Assembly: GCF_003627815.1 (NCBI RefSeq)
Contig: NZ_CP032698.1
Coordinates: forward strand, 1,240,001 to 1,304,000
Direction of reading: 5' to 3'
Source of the DNA: Streptomyces hundungensis
GTDB lineage: Bacteria; Actinomycetota; Actinomycetes; Streptomycetales; Streptomycetaceae
Length of the DNA: 64,000 nt
Shown here: positions 45,023 through 53,994 of the stretch, piece by piece
How the letters are laid out: the number at the start of each line of letters is the position of its first letter
How positions within the stretch are numbered: position 1 is the stretch's first letter
Notes under the pieces: generated by a model
Seen by the model: the letters and a program-made list of their open reading frames with translations, nothing else
Databases searched by the model: none
Told to the model about the DNA's origin: nothing
Made by a program: the position numbers and the translations under genes

Positions 45023-47028
45023 CCGCCCAGCTGTTCGCCGGCGCCGCCGAGCCGGCCACGGACCGTACGGTCATCGGCGAGAACCTCTCCCTGCCGCTCT
45101 TCCGCACCCTGTCGGGTGTGCTGGCCGGGCACCCCTACCTCAAGGTCGTCGTCGACCGGGCCGAGCACACCTGGCACCTGCTCGACACGGCGGCGCACCC
45201 CTTCCACGTCAACTACATCGCCACCCGCGTCCTCGGCATGGAGCTCGCCGATCTCGACGCGGAACTCGACGCGTTCAACGCGTCCGTCTACATGGACCCC
45301 GCGCGACGTTTCCTGCTCGGCGTGCTGTCGCTGCACACCAACGAGGACTCCGAGGGCCGCGAACGCACCTTCCTCGTCCTGGAGACGACCGAGGCCGACA
45401 CCATGAACGGCCAACTCCTTAAGTTCTTCTACGCGTTCGTGCGCGAACGGGTCGACGGCCGGCTCCCGCTGCTCCTCAAGCCCGCCAACCACGGGCAGGA
45501 GGAGGAACTGGCGGCGATCAGTGAGCTGCGCGTGCCGCGCATCCTGAGCCATGAACTCTTCGGTTCGCGGGTCCGCACCCCCCTGAACCCCGGTGACGCC
45601 ACCGGCCGGCTGCGGTTCTTCCGTACGCACGAGGAGTACGCGGCCGCCGAGGGCGAGCTCGGCTGGGCGGACATCGTGGCCATGCCGTGTCTGCCGGACG
45701 ACGTGCCCCGGGTGGCCGGGTTCCTCAACACCGCCCCGATCACGCCGCTTTCCCACACCAATGTGCTCGCTTCGGGCTGGGGCATACCCAACGCGATCGT
45801 GCGCGATCTGGACGAGCTCGTCGAGAAGGACGCCCTGGACGGCGCGTGGGTGCGCTACCGGGTGTCCGAGGAGGAGATATCCCTGGAGCGGCTGGGGAGC
45901 GAGCCCGAGCTGCGGGCGCCGGCCTGGCACCAGCAGCGCATCCGCCTGGAGCCGCCCCTGCTCGAGGACGCGCCCGTCCTGTCCCTGCACCGCTTGCGCG
46001 CCGCCGACAGCGACCGGTACGGCACCAAGGCCGCCAACCTGGGCGAGCTGCACCATGTGCTCGACAGCCGCACGGCCGACCTGACCGTCTTCTACGGGCG
46101 GCCCCGTCCGCCGCGCGATGACCTCTACGGTCACCTCGCCTCCCGGCTCGGCCTGAAGGACCCCTCGCTCGCCGAACTCCGCGCCAGGGCGGCCGACTTC
46201 GTGGCGTCCACGGTCGGCGCGCCGGAGGGCGTCGCGCTGCCCTTCTCCCTCCAGCAGCACTTCCTGGCCTCGTCGCCCGCCCTCCAACAGGGCATCGGCA
46301 AGCTGAAGATGGCGCTGGAGCTCGACGCCACCGACGTCCTTGACTCGCTCTGTCTGCAACTCCAGCAGTTGATCCGGCACACTCCCATCCCCGACTCCGT
46401 CACCCGGCAGATCAGCCAGGCCTTCCCCACCGCGCCCGCCTCACGGGGGCGTCTGGTGGTGCGCTCGTCCTCCAACGCCGAGGACCTGCCGGGCTTCTCC
46501 GCGGCCGGGGTCTACGACTCCGTCACCACCGTCCACGGCACCGGTCAACTCCTGGACGCCGTACGCCAGGTGTGGGCCTCCCTCGTGTCGCCCCGCAGCG
46601 TGCGCCTGCGCCACCAGGTGGGGATCTCCCTCGACGACACGTACATGGGCGTGATCATCCAGGAGTACGTGCCCGCCTCCCTCGGCGGTGTCCTGGTGAC
46701 CTGTGACCCGACACGGCGCGCGGACTTCCGCAATGTGTACCTCAACTGCTCGCCCGGCTCCCCGGAACAGGTCGTCGACGGTTCGGTGCTGCCGCAGCAG
46801 TATCTGTACAACGTGGTGGAGGGCGGCGGCCGGACCGTCGCGCTGGGCTCCTGGGGCGACGGGCTGCCCGCGGCCACCCGCGCCCGGCTCGCCGATCTGT
46901 CCCTCACCGGGCGGCTGTTGCAGTCCCACTTCAGCGACACCGACGTGGACAAGCCGCTGGACATCGAGTGGCTGATGACCGAGCGGGGCGACTTCCGGCT
47001 GGTCCAGATCCGCCCGTACGCGCTGTGA
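45019..47028 (+). CDS. PEP-synthase/PPDK-like dikinase with N-terminal swivel domain
   Basis: A 669-residue cytosolic phosphotransferase. Residues 1 to about 190 form an unassigned domain. A phosphohistidine-swivel-like segment follows at about 190-290, with candidate His246 in ITPLSHTNVLASGWGIPNAIV. An ATP-binding PPDK_N-type domain occupies about 330-669: GTKAANLGEL (335-344), VVRSSSNAEDLPGFSAAGVYDS (480-501), MGVIIQEYV and the closing VQIRPYAL. In PEP synthase and rifampin phosphotransferase the ATP domain is N-terminal and the His domain follows, so this order is reversed. No PEP/pyruvate barrel is present. GTG 45019 overlaps the ATP-grasp stop, and TGATG links to the MFS gene. Confidence 0.8.
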   Translation: MTAQLFAGAAEPATDRTVIGENLSLPLFRTLSGVLAGHPYLKVVVDRAEHTWHLLDTAAHPFHVNYIATRVLGMELADLDAELDAFNASVYMDPARRFLLGVLSLHTNEDSEGRERTFLVLETTEADTMNGQLLKFFYAFVRERVDGRLPLLLKPANHGQEEELAAISELRVPRILSHELFGSRVRTPLNPGDATGRLRFFRTHEEYAAAEGELGWADIVAMPCLPDDVPRVAGFLNTAPITPLSHTNVLASGWGIPNAIVRDLDELVEKDALDGAWVRYRVSEEEISLERLGSEPELRAPAWHQQRIRLEPPLLEDAPVLSLHRLRAADSDRYGTKAANLGELHHVLDSRTADLTVFYGRPRPPRDDLYGHLASRLGLKDPSLAELRARAADFVASTVGAPEGVALPFSLQQHFLASSPALQQGIGKLKMALELDATDVLDSLCLQLQQLIRHTPIPDSVTRQISQAFPTAPASRGRLVVRSSSNAEDLPGFSAAGVYDSVTTVHGTGQLLDAVRQVWASLVSPRSVRLRHQVGISLDDTYMGVIIQEYVPASLGGVLVTCDPTRRADFRNVYLNCSPGSPEQVVDGSVLPQQYLYNVVEGGGRTVALGSWGDGLPAATRARLADLSLTGRLLQSHFSDTDVDKPLDIEWLMTERGDFRLVQIRPYAL

Positions 47029-48410
47029 TGCCGCGTCTCGCGCCGCGCACCCACGAGGGTGCGGGCCTGACGGACAAGGCCCGGCGGATCATCCGGCTGA
47101 ACTACGGCTTCCAGCTGCTGTTCAACCTGCTGTGGTGGATGCCGGTGTTCTACGCCTACCAGAAGGAGGCCGGCCTCTCCGACGGGCAGATCTTCGGCAT
47201 CCAGAGCATCTACTACGTGGCGTTCTGCCTGTTCGAGATCCCGACCGGCCTGATCGCCGACCGGATCGGGGCCCGCAACTGTCTGCGGGCCGGCGCGGTG
47301 GTGATGACCGCGGCGAACCTCGCTCCGGTGGTCAGCGCCTCGTACACCGGCTTCCTGCTGCACTTCCTCGCCATCGCGGTGGGCCGTTCGCTCACCTCGG
47401 GAGCGGCGAGCGCCTATCTCTACGACGGGCTGCGGGCGGAGAAGTGCGGGGAGCACTATCTGAAGGCGGAGGGCACGGCACGGGCGCTGGGGCTAGCGGC
47501 GAAGGTGGTGTGCTGGCCGCTGGTCGGACCGTTGATGGCGGTCGCGCACACGGCTCCGTACGTGCTGAGCGCGGCCAGCGCGGCGGGCTCGCTCGTCTGC
47601 GCCGTCGCGCTGCCTCGGCTCGCCGGGGCGGAGGACGGCGCACGGTCCCCCGGGCGCTCGACGGCGGGACGCGGCGGCGGTGCGTTCCTGCGGGACGCGG
47701 GCGCCGCGCTGCGCTGCGTGGCGTCCTCGCGGTGGCTCGGCCTGGTGATGGTGCAGGGAGTCGCGGTCTTCACGCTCTCCCGGATCTGCCAGGTCAACCT
47801 CTTCCAGCCGATCCTGCTCGACCACGGCATCGGGGAGGCCTCCAGCGGCGGGGTGCTGGCCGCGATGACGGTGGCGGAGGCGGTGGCGTCGGCGCGCCCG
47901 CAGTGGCTGAGCCGTCGTCTGACGCCGGTCGCCTGGGTGTCGCTGCTCAGCCTCGCGCTGGCAGGCACCCTGGCGGCCATGACGGTGGGCGGCCCGTGGC
48001 TGGTCATCGCGCTGCTCTGCCTGTTCGCGGCCGCCACCGGCTTCGTCTATCCGGTGCAGCGCAAGCTGGTGAACGACGCGATCCCCGCGAACGCCCCGCG
48101 CGCCACGCTGCTTTCGATCGAGAGCATCGTGGACCGGGGGGTGTGCGCCCTGGCCGCGATCGCGGTGGGCGCCTATGTCTCCGCCGGGCACCTGGACACG
48201 CTGCTGCTGCACAGCGCGCTCGCGACGGCGCTGCTGCTCGGGGCGATCCACCTCCTGCTGCGCAGCGGGGTGGTACGGCACGACCGGGCTCCGGCCGGGG
48301 CGCCGACCGATGCCCGGGCCGCCCTCGCGGCGGACGCGGACGGCCAGGACGCCGGCGATCGGCTCGGCCGGGCCGAGGGCGCCCGTAGCGGACCGCCCTC
48401 GGACACCTAG
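47028..48410 (+). CDS. MFS transporter, likely exporter of the operon product
   Basis: A 460-residue inner-membrane protein with about twelve hydrophobic segments. The MFS motif A-like loop is GLIADRIGARNCLRAG near residues 73-88, and the second-half segments run through VSLLSLALAGTLAAMTV and AALAAIAVGAYV-type helices. The cytoplasmic C-terminus is Ala/Asp-rich. The ATG overlaps the dikinase stop by one base (TGATG), so it is the third gene of the coupled operon. MFS exporters often end small-molecule biosynthesis operons and give self-protection; that role is inferred from position. Confidence 0.85.
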   Translation: MPRLAPRTHEGAGLTDKARRIIRLNYGFQLLFNLLWWMPVFYAYQKEAGLSDGQIFGIQSIYYVAFCLFEIPTGLIADRIGARNCLRAGAVVMTAANLAPVVSASYTGFLLHFLAIAVGRSLTSGAASAYLYDGLRAEKCGEHYLKAEGTARALGLAAKVVCWPLVGPLMAVAHTAPYVLSAASAAGSLVCAVALPRLAGAEDGARSPGRSTAGRGGGAFLRDAGAALRCVASSRWLGLVMVQGVAVFTLSRICQVNLFQPILLDHGIGEASSGGVLAAMTVAEAVASARPQWLSRRLTPVAWVSLLSLALAGTLAAMTVGGPWLVIALLCLFAAATGFVYPVQRKLVNDAIPANAPRATLLSIESIVDRGVCALAAIAVGAYVSAGHLDTLLLHSALATALLLGAIHLLLRSGVVRHDRAPAGAPTDARAALAADADGQDAGDRLGRAEGARSGPPSDT

Positions 48411-48529
48411 CGGCGGGTATGCGACGCGTCCCCGCCGGGGTGAGCGCCCGGGAAAGGGCGGGTGCCTCGGCGGGGATGCTCCGGGAGCGCCCGGGAAAGG
48501 AAGGGCGGACACCCCGGCGTGGTCGCTTC

Positions 48530-48612
48530 TCGCGCGGTTCCTCGCGCCCCCAAAAAACCCGTTTTCGTCTGCGGGCCGTGGGGGGGGCTGGTCGCGCAGT
48601 TCCCCGCGCCCC
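48530..48612 (-). repeat. Dispersed Streptomyces repeat, two copies
   Basis: On the minus strand, copies of GGGGCGCGGGGAACTGCGCG lie at 48592-48612 (exact) and 48530-48550 (two mismatches), separated by an inter-repeat segment that resembles the one in the 52.4-52.6 kb array. Confidence 0.85.
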
Positions 48613-48649
48613 TTAAGTGCTCGGCGGGGACGCTGGGTGAGCGTTTCGG

Positions 48650-49288
48650 TCAGCGGGGCAGACGGCCCAGGAGGGCGACCAGGCCGACGGGCAGGAACTC
48701 CGGCCGGTGGGGCTGCCCGATCTGGTACGGCACGAAGCCCTGCTCGGCGGCGACCTGGACCTCCTGTGCCGTCTCCGCCTCGTAGACGAGTCGGCAAGAC
48801 CCCGACCGGGCCATGGCGCGCCGCCAGAGGGCGGGGGCCGGTTTGCGTTCCGCCTCGGTGCGGGGGGTGAGGATCCGGTCGCCGAAGTCGCCCCAGGCGA
48901 AGGGCGTCGAGTCCCTCCAGGTGGCGTCGACCTCCTTCTTGAGGCGGGCGGCCCGCTCGGCGTCGGTCGCGCCCCAGGAGGGCGGAACGTTGGTGATCAG
49001 GCCGATGGTGATGTGGTGCTCGCGCAGGGCGCGCAGATAGGCGGCGGCGCCGGGCAGATACCCGACGCTGCCGTCGTCGGCCGTGTGCACGAGCGTCTCG
49101 CCGAGGTCGAAGTACACGACGGGGCAAGCCCGTTGAGCACGCGCCGAGGCGACGTGGCCCGGGTCCGCGAGGCCGCTCGCGCCCAGCGGCGCGGCCCCGC
49201 TCACGGTGGCGCAGAGGAGGGTCGAGGCGAGGGCCGCGCCCAGTGCGAGGCTCGTCCGGCGTAAGCCTCGGGTGGCAGAGAGGTGCAT
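48650..49288 (-). CDS. Exported HAD-like hydrolase
   Basis: A 212-residue protein with an N-terminal signal (GLRRTSLALGAALASTLLC, residues about 7-25) and a HAD phosphatase-like domain: the catalytic loop YFDLGETLVHT with the first Asp, TNVPPSWG as motif II, and KPAPALW as the Lys-containing motif III. HAD enzymes hydrolyse phosphate esters. The second motif-I acidic residue is Glu rather than Asp (DLGET), a change that often alters activity. ATG 49288 has GGGGGA six bases upstream and makes the signal terminal. No operon partner. Confidence 0.72.
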   Translation of the reverse strand: MHLSATRGLRRTSLALGAALASTLLCATVSGAAPLGASGLADPGHVASARAQRACPVVYFDLGETLVHTADDGSVGYLPGAAAYLRALREHHITIGLITNVPPSWGATDAERAARLKKEVDATWRDSTPFAWGDFGDRILTPRTEAERKPAPALWRRAMARSGSCRLVYEAETAQEVQVAAEQGFVPYQIGQPHRPEFLPVGLVALLGRLPR

Positions 49289-49599
49289 GGCGGTGTCCCC
49301 CATCGTTGTGCGGCATCGCGCCATCGCGCGGCCTGTCCGGTACATGACATACGGCTGCCGCAGAGTCTCTCACGCGATGGCCGAAAACGCGGCGATTCCC
49401 GCCTCACCGGCCCGGTCCAGCGGCCCCACCTCGCCGCCCCCGTCCGCCGGCCCCGCCTCGCCACCCCCGTCCGCCGGCCCCGTCCACCGTCACGGGCCGC
49501 CCCCGGCACACCGCGCCGCAACTGCCGTACGGGGAAGGGTAGTTACCGCACCGCCGGCCGACCCGACAGCCCCGGGCCCGAACTACGCCACCCCCTACG
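49289..49599. other. Intergenic region with short tandem repeat
   Basis: 311 bases with no convincing gene. It contains a 27-base Cys/Pro-like C-rich direct repeat (49424-49450 and 49451-49477, two mismatches) of the kind common between Streptomyces genes. Confidence 0.55.
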
Positions 49600-50559
49600 T
49601 CAGTTGTGCGGCCGTGGCTCGCCCAGGCGGCGGCCGGCGCGGTCGCCGAGTGTGGTGACCCAGCGCGGCAGCCTGGACTGCTTGGCCGCCTCGGCGCCCG
49701 GCACATCGCGACGCGGGTGGTCTCCGGGCCCGGGCAGCGCGCGGTCCGTGAGGGACAGCAGCCGGGCCATGGAGGCGGGCGCCACGCCTTGCAGCCGTAC
49801 GGCGACCTTGGCGGCCGGGGTGAGGACGAGTTCGGGGCGACCGCGTTCCGCGGCGCGCACCACGGCCCTGGCCGCGCGCCCGGCGTCCATGGACAGCAGG
49901 GGCAGCGTGGCCGCCGCGCCGAACCAGCCGTACTCCGCGCCCGGGCGGCCGAAGAACTTGGCAGCGGTGTGCGAGCCGGTCCGCATCAGGCCCGGGAAGA
50001 CGGTGGTCACGCTGACGCCCGAGCCCGCGAGTTCGGCGCGCAGCCCCTGGGAGAAACCGGCGGCGGCGAACTTGGCCGTGACGTACGGCAATAGATGAGG
50101 GGCGGCGATCCGGCCGCCGATCGACGACACGGTCACCAGCGTTCCCGCCCCGCTCGCGCGGAGGTCGGGCAGCGCCGCGAGCGCGAGCCGCAGGGGGGAG
50201 AAGAGCATCGTCTCCATCGCCTCCCGGAAGTCCTTCTCCTCGAAGGTCTCCACCGGGCCCACCTGGATGATGCCGGCGCTGTTGACCAGGATGTCCAGCG
50301 GCCCGAACCGTTCGTGGACCGCGTCGAGCAGGCGCTGCGGGGCGTCGGGCTCGGTGATGTCGCAGGCGCACGAGGCGACCTCGGCGCCGGTGGCGCGCAG
50401 CTTGCGTTCCGCGGCGGCCAGCCCCTCGGCACCCCGGGCGCAGAGCATGACGCGACAGCCCCGGGCCGTCAGCTCCCGGGCGATGAGCAGCCCGAGGCCA
50501 CGCGAGGACCCGGTGACCAGTGCGGTGCGTCCTGCGAAACGATGCGGTCGAGGGTTCAT
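49600..50559 (-). CDS. Short-chain dehydrogenase/reductase
   Basis: A 319-residue cytosolic NAD(P)-dependent oxidoreductase. The cofactor loop VTGSSRGLGLL is at about 14-24; the catalytic triad is Ser in VSSIGG and YVTAK Tyr/Lys. The C-terminal extension after the fold (from about 250) is longer than in classical SDRs and ends in a Pro/Arg-rich tail. ATG 50559 is well placed. It precedes an APC permease gene 160 bases away in the same direction. Substrate unknown. Confidence 0.88.
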   Translation of the reverse strand: MNPRPHRFAGRTALVTGSSRGLGLLIARELTARGCRVMLCARGAEGLAAAERKLRATGAEVASCACDITEPDAPQRLLDAVHERFGPLDILVNSAGIIQVGPVETFEEKDFREAMETMLFSPLRLALAALPDLRASGAGTLVTVSSIGGRIAAPHLLPYVTAKFAAAGFSQGLRAELAGSGVSVTTVFPGLMRTGSHTAAKFFGRPGAEYGWFGAAATLPLLSMDAGRAARAVVRAAERGRPELVLTPAAKVAVRLQGVAPASMARLLSLTDRALPGPGDHPRRDVPGAEAAKQSRLPRWVTTLGDRAGRRLGEPRPHN

Positions 50560-50719
50560 GCCGCTGCTCCCGGGGGTTGTGGGGCGAGGTGGGCCGCCGA
50601 CGTGTGCCGCCGAGGTGTGCCGCCCTCCCGGTTCCCCCCGGCGGCGTTCCTACACGGAGTGAGGACGGCCGCGCCGGCCTCGCGCACTCCCCTCAGGCTC
50701 GCACAGAAGGTGCGATTCG

Positions 50720-52099
50720 TCAGGGCGCGGTGGGGCCGCCGCCCGGCGCCGCGGTCGCCTCGGACGGTGCGGCCGTACGGCGGGACACCTTGGCGGACAC
50801 AAGGCCGAGGGCCGCGCCCACCGCCAGCAGGACGAGGCCGCGCAGCCACACCTCGTGGTCGATCTGGGTGGCCAGCACCACGCACGAGAGGGCGCCCAGG
50901 ACCGGGATCACCGCCGGCGCGCGGAAGTGGTCCGGGTTGCCCGACGTGTCGCGGCGGCGCAGGACGAGGACCGCGGTGTTGACCGTGAAGAACACCACCA
51001 GCAGGAGCAGCACCAGCGTCGCGGCCAGTGTCTCGATGTCGCCCGTGAGCGCGAGCAGCAGGGACAGCGCGGTGGTGGTGGCGATGGCGGCCCACGGGGT
51101 GCGGCGCCTGGGCAGCACCCGGGTGAGGAACGACGGCAGCAGGCGCTCGCGGGCCATGCCGAAGGCGAGGCGGGAGCACATGATCCCGGTGAGCAGCGCT
51201 CCGTTCGCCACCGCGACCAGCGCGATCGCCGAGAACAGCGAGCCGGGGACGCCGCCGGCGGCCCGGACCACTTCGAGCAGCGGGCCGTCGGAGCCGGCCA
51301 GGACGCCGGTGGGTACGGCGGCGGAGGCCGCGGCGCCGACCGCCGCGTAGATCAGCCCGGCCGTTCCCAGGGCGCCGAACAGGGCCCGCGGGTAGGCGCG
51401 GCGGGGGTTGCGCGTCTCCTCGGCCACGTTGACGGAGGTCTCGAACCCCACGAAGGAGTAGTAGGCGAGCACCGCGCCGCTCAGCGCGGCGGCCATCGGC
51501 CCGCGCTCGGGGGTGCCGAGCTGCGTCAGCCGGCCCACGTCGCCGTCTCCCCGTACGACGAGCCACACGCCGAGGCCGATGATGAGGAGCAGACCGCTCG
51601 TCTCGATGACCGTGGCCACCACGTTGGCGCGGGTGGACTCGCTGATGCCGCGCGCGTTGAGCAGGGCGAGCGCCCCGAGGAACAGGACGGCCACCAGGGC
51701 GACGGGCAGGTTCACGAACGCGGTGAGATAGGTGCCGCCGAACCCCCGGGCGAGTGCCGCGACGGACACGATGCCGGCCGCCAGCATGCAGAACCCGGTG
51801 AAGAAGCCGACGAAGGGGCCGTAGGCGAGCGTCGCGTAGTACGAGGCCCCGCCGGCCCGGGCGTACTTCGTGGCGAGCTCGGCGTAGGAGGCGGCGGTCA
51901 GCAGCGCGAGGCCGAGGGCCACGGCCAGCGGCACCCACACCGCGCCGCCGGACTTCGACGCGACCTGTCCGATGAGGACGTAGACGCCGGCGCCCAGCAC
52001 GTCGCCCAGGATGAAGAAGTACAGCAGCGGTGTGCCCAGCGCCCGCTTGAGCGCGGCCGGGGCGTCGGGTGCGGCGGGCGCCGGCTGTTCTGTCTGCAT
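50720..52099 (-). CDS. APC-family amino acid permease
   Basis: A 459-residue polytopic membrane transporter with about twelve hydrophobic segments. The unwound first helix reads FFILGDVLGAGVYVLIG, and the consensus loop FVGFETSVNVAEETRNPRRAYPRAL near residue 230 is diagnostic of APC amino acid/polyamine transporters. ATG 52099 gives a standard N-terminus; GTG 52105 is two residues longer. The upstream region is filled with dispersed repeats. Substrate unknown. Confidence 0.88.
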   Translation of the reverse strand: MQTEQPAPAAPDAPAALKRALGTPLLYFFILGDVLGAGVYVLIGQVASKSGGAVWVPLAVALGLALLTAASYAELATKYARAGGASYYATLAYGPFVGFFTGFCMLAAGIVSVAALARGFGGTYLTAFVNLPVALVAVLFLGALALLNARGISESTRANVVATVIETSGLLLIIGLGVWLVVRGDGDVGRLTQLGTPERGPMAAALSGAVLAYYSFVGFETSVNVAEETRNPRRAYPRALFGALGTAGLIYAAVGAAASAAVPTGVLAGSDGPLLEVVRAAGGVPGSLFSAIALVAVANGALLTGIMCSRLAFGMARERLLPSFLTRVLPRRRTPWAAIATTTALSLLLALTGDIETLAATLVLLLLVVFFTVNTAVLVLRRRDTSGNPDHFRAPAVIPVLGALSCVVLATQIDHEVWLRGLVLLAVGAALGLVSAKVSRRTAAPSEATAAPGGGPTAP

Positions 52100-52221
52100 G
52101 CTCACGTCGGTGCTCGTGCTTTCTTGGTACGTCGGGAGGGGTGGGCGTCGCTTTCGCCGTATGACCGCGATGCTGCGCCGCCAAACCCGGACAGAAGACC
52201 CGCCCGTGCAGCGGGCTGATC

Positions 52222-52591
52222 GGTTCCGGCCCCCTGGGGCTCCGCCCCAGACCCCGACGCGTTTGCCCACCCGCCCGCCCGTGACGGAGGTTGGTTGGTT
52301 CCGGCCCCTGGGGCTCCGCCCCAGACCCCGTTCGCGCCTAAAGGGCGCTCGTCCTCAATCGCCGGACGGGCTGTAGGTGGCCCCGCACCGAGTGGTTAAG
52401 GGGCGCGGGGAACTGCGCGACCAGCCACCTGCGGCGTGCAGACGAAAACGGGTTTTTTGGGGCGCGGGGAACTGCGCAAGAACCGACCACGGCCCGCAGA
52501 CGAAAGCGGGGTTAGGGGCGCGGGGAACTGCGCGAGACGCGGGCACGGTCCGCAGGGTCGAGAGGGTTTAGGGGCGCGGGGAACTGCGCGA
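52222..52591. repeat. Repeat-rich intergenic array
   Basis: Two copies of a 34-35-base element with a CTGGGGC-TCC-GCCCCAG hairpin (52222-52256 and 52297-52330) are followed by a TCAATCGCCGGACGGGCTG element and four copies of GGGGCGCGGGGAACTGCGCG (52400, 52459, 52515, 52571). The last four start 56-59 bases apart. The same unit occurs at 48.5 kb on the other strand. These are dispersed Streptomyces intergenic repeats, not CRISPR. No gene is seen between 52100 and 52668. Confidence 0.85.
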
Positions 52592-52668
52592 AAAGCGACC
52601 CCGGGCCGGGGGGGGAAGGCGGGTCGGTTCTGCCGCCGCGGGCGGGCTCGCGCTGGCATGCTGGCGGG

Positions 52669-53910
52669 GTGCGCGTACTGATCGTGACGGCGGGAACCTG
52701 GGGCGACGTCGCCCCGTACACCGGCCTGGGCGTACGGCTGCGCACCGAGGGCCACGAGGTCGCCCTCGCCACCCACGAACGGTTCCGGCAAGCCGTGCGC
52801 GCGCACGGCCTCGCGTTCCGGCCCCTCCCCGTGGACCCCCGCCAAGAGCTGGCCTCCGCGTCGGGACAGGGGCTCGCCAGGGCGGTCAGCCCACCGGTGG
52901 CGCTGGCCCGGGTGGCACGCATGGCCAGGGCGTTCATGCCGGCGCTGGCCACCGGCGTGGCCGACGCCGTGCGCGAAGGCGCCGACGTCCTGCTGAGTTC
53001 CACGCTCACCGACCCGATGTGCGCCGTACTGGGTGAGGCGCTGGGCGTGGCGAACCTCGGTGTCTATGTGCAGCCGATCGAGCCCACCGCGGCCTTCCCG
53101 CCGGTGGTCGTCGGAGCCCGCTCGTTCGGCGCGTACGGCAACCGCTTGGGCGCCCGGGTCCTGAGGGCCGTCACCGACCGGATCTTCGGCCCGGCCGTGG
53201 GCGGGTTGCGGCATGAACTCGGCCTGCCCGCACGGAGGTTGAGCGGCCCGCTGGGTCTGCCGCCCGGGCGTACCGTCCTGCACGGCTTCAGCCCGCGCGT
53301 GGTGCCGCGCCCGGCGGACTGGCCCGAGGGCCACCGGGTCTGTGGGTACTGGTGGCCTCCAACGCCGCCGGACTGGCGGCCCGAACCCCGGCTGCTGGAT
53401 TTCCTGGCGGCGGGTCCGCCCCCGGTCCTCGCCGGGTTCGGGAGCTTCGTCGAGAGCGACGCGGAACGGCTGAGCACCCTGCTCGCCGACGCCCTGCGCC
53501 GCGCGAAGGTGCGCGGCATCGTGCAGGCCGGCTGGAGCGGTCTGCGGGTGGAGAGCGACGACGTCCTCACGGTGCGCGAGGTGCCGCACGCCTGGCTGTT
53601 CCCGAAAACCGCGGCAGTCGTCCACCACGCGGGCGCGGGCACCACGGCGGCCGCCCTCCGCGCCGGCGTCCCCGCGGTGCCCGTCCCCGTCCAACTGGAC
53701 CAGCACTTCTGGGCCGGCCGCGTCCATGCCCTGGGGGTGGCGACCCGCCCGTTGCACTACCAGCGCCTGACCGCATCCCGCCTCGCCGACGCGATCACGG
53801 CGGCCACCGGCGCCCCGGCCCTGCGCGCGAGGGCTCGCCGGGTGGCCCGGGAGCTGGCCGGGGAGGACGGCGCGGGCGCGGTCGCCGCCACCTTGGAACG
53901 CCTCGCCTGA
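52669..53910 (+). CDS. GT1-family glycosyltransferase
   Basis: A 413-residue cytosolic GT-B glycosyltransferase of the macrolide/sterol glucosyltransferase type. It begins VRVLIVTAGTWGDVAPYTGLGVRLRTEGHEV with the characteristic GD(V/I)xP motif, and has the C-terminal donor-binding region VREVPHAWLFPKTAAVVHHAGAGTTAAALRAGVPAVPVPVQLDQHFWAGRV, where HHAGAGT and the D/Q pair bind the nucleotide-sugar. It likely glycosylates a lipid, macrolide or sterol. GTG start 52669 follows GGCGGG. It is a single gene with repeats before and a tandem repeat after. Confidence 0.88.
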   Translation: MRVLIVTAGTWGDVAPYTGLGVRLRTEGHEVALATHERFRQAVRAHGLAFRPLPVDPRQELASASGQGLARAVSPPVALARVARMARAFMPALATGVADAVREGADVLLSSTLTDPMCAVLGEALGVANLGVYVQPIEPTAAFPPVVVGARSFGAYGNRLGARVLRAVTDRIFGPAVGGLRHELGLPARRLSGPLGLPPGRTVLHGFSPRVVPRPADWPEGHRVCGYWWPPTPPDWRPEPRLLDFLAAGPPPVLAGFGSFVESDAERLSTLLADALRRAKVRGIVQAGWSGLRVESDDVLTVREVPHAWLFPKTAAVVHHAGAGTTAAALRAGVPAVPVPVQLDQHFWAGRVHALGVATRPLHYQRLTASRLADAITAATGAPALRARARRVARELAGEDGAGAVAATLERLA

Positions 53911-53924
53911 ACGGCCCCCGACCC

Positions 53925-53978
53925 CGGTTCATCCGACTCACCCCGCTCATCCGGCTCACCCGGTTCATCTGGCTCACC
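53925..53978. repeat. 18-bp tandem repeat, three copies
   Basis: CSGYTCATCYGRCTCACC repeats three times (53925-53942, 53943-53960, 53961-53978) between the glycosyltransferase and the truncated frame that follows. Confidence 0.85.
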
Positions 53979-53994
53979 CCGGGCTCGGCGGCCG

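Noticed and set aside
52399..52591. Possible CRISPR array
   Set aside because: The repeats are 20-22 bases with inter-repeat segments that are related to each other and occur dispersed on both strands; no cas genes. It is a dispersed intergenic repeat.
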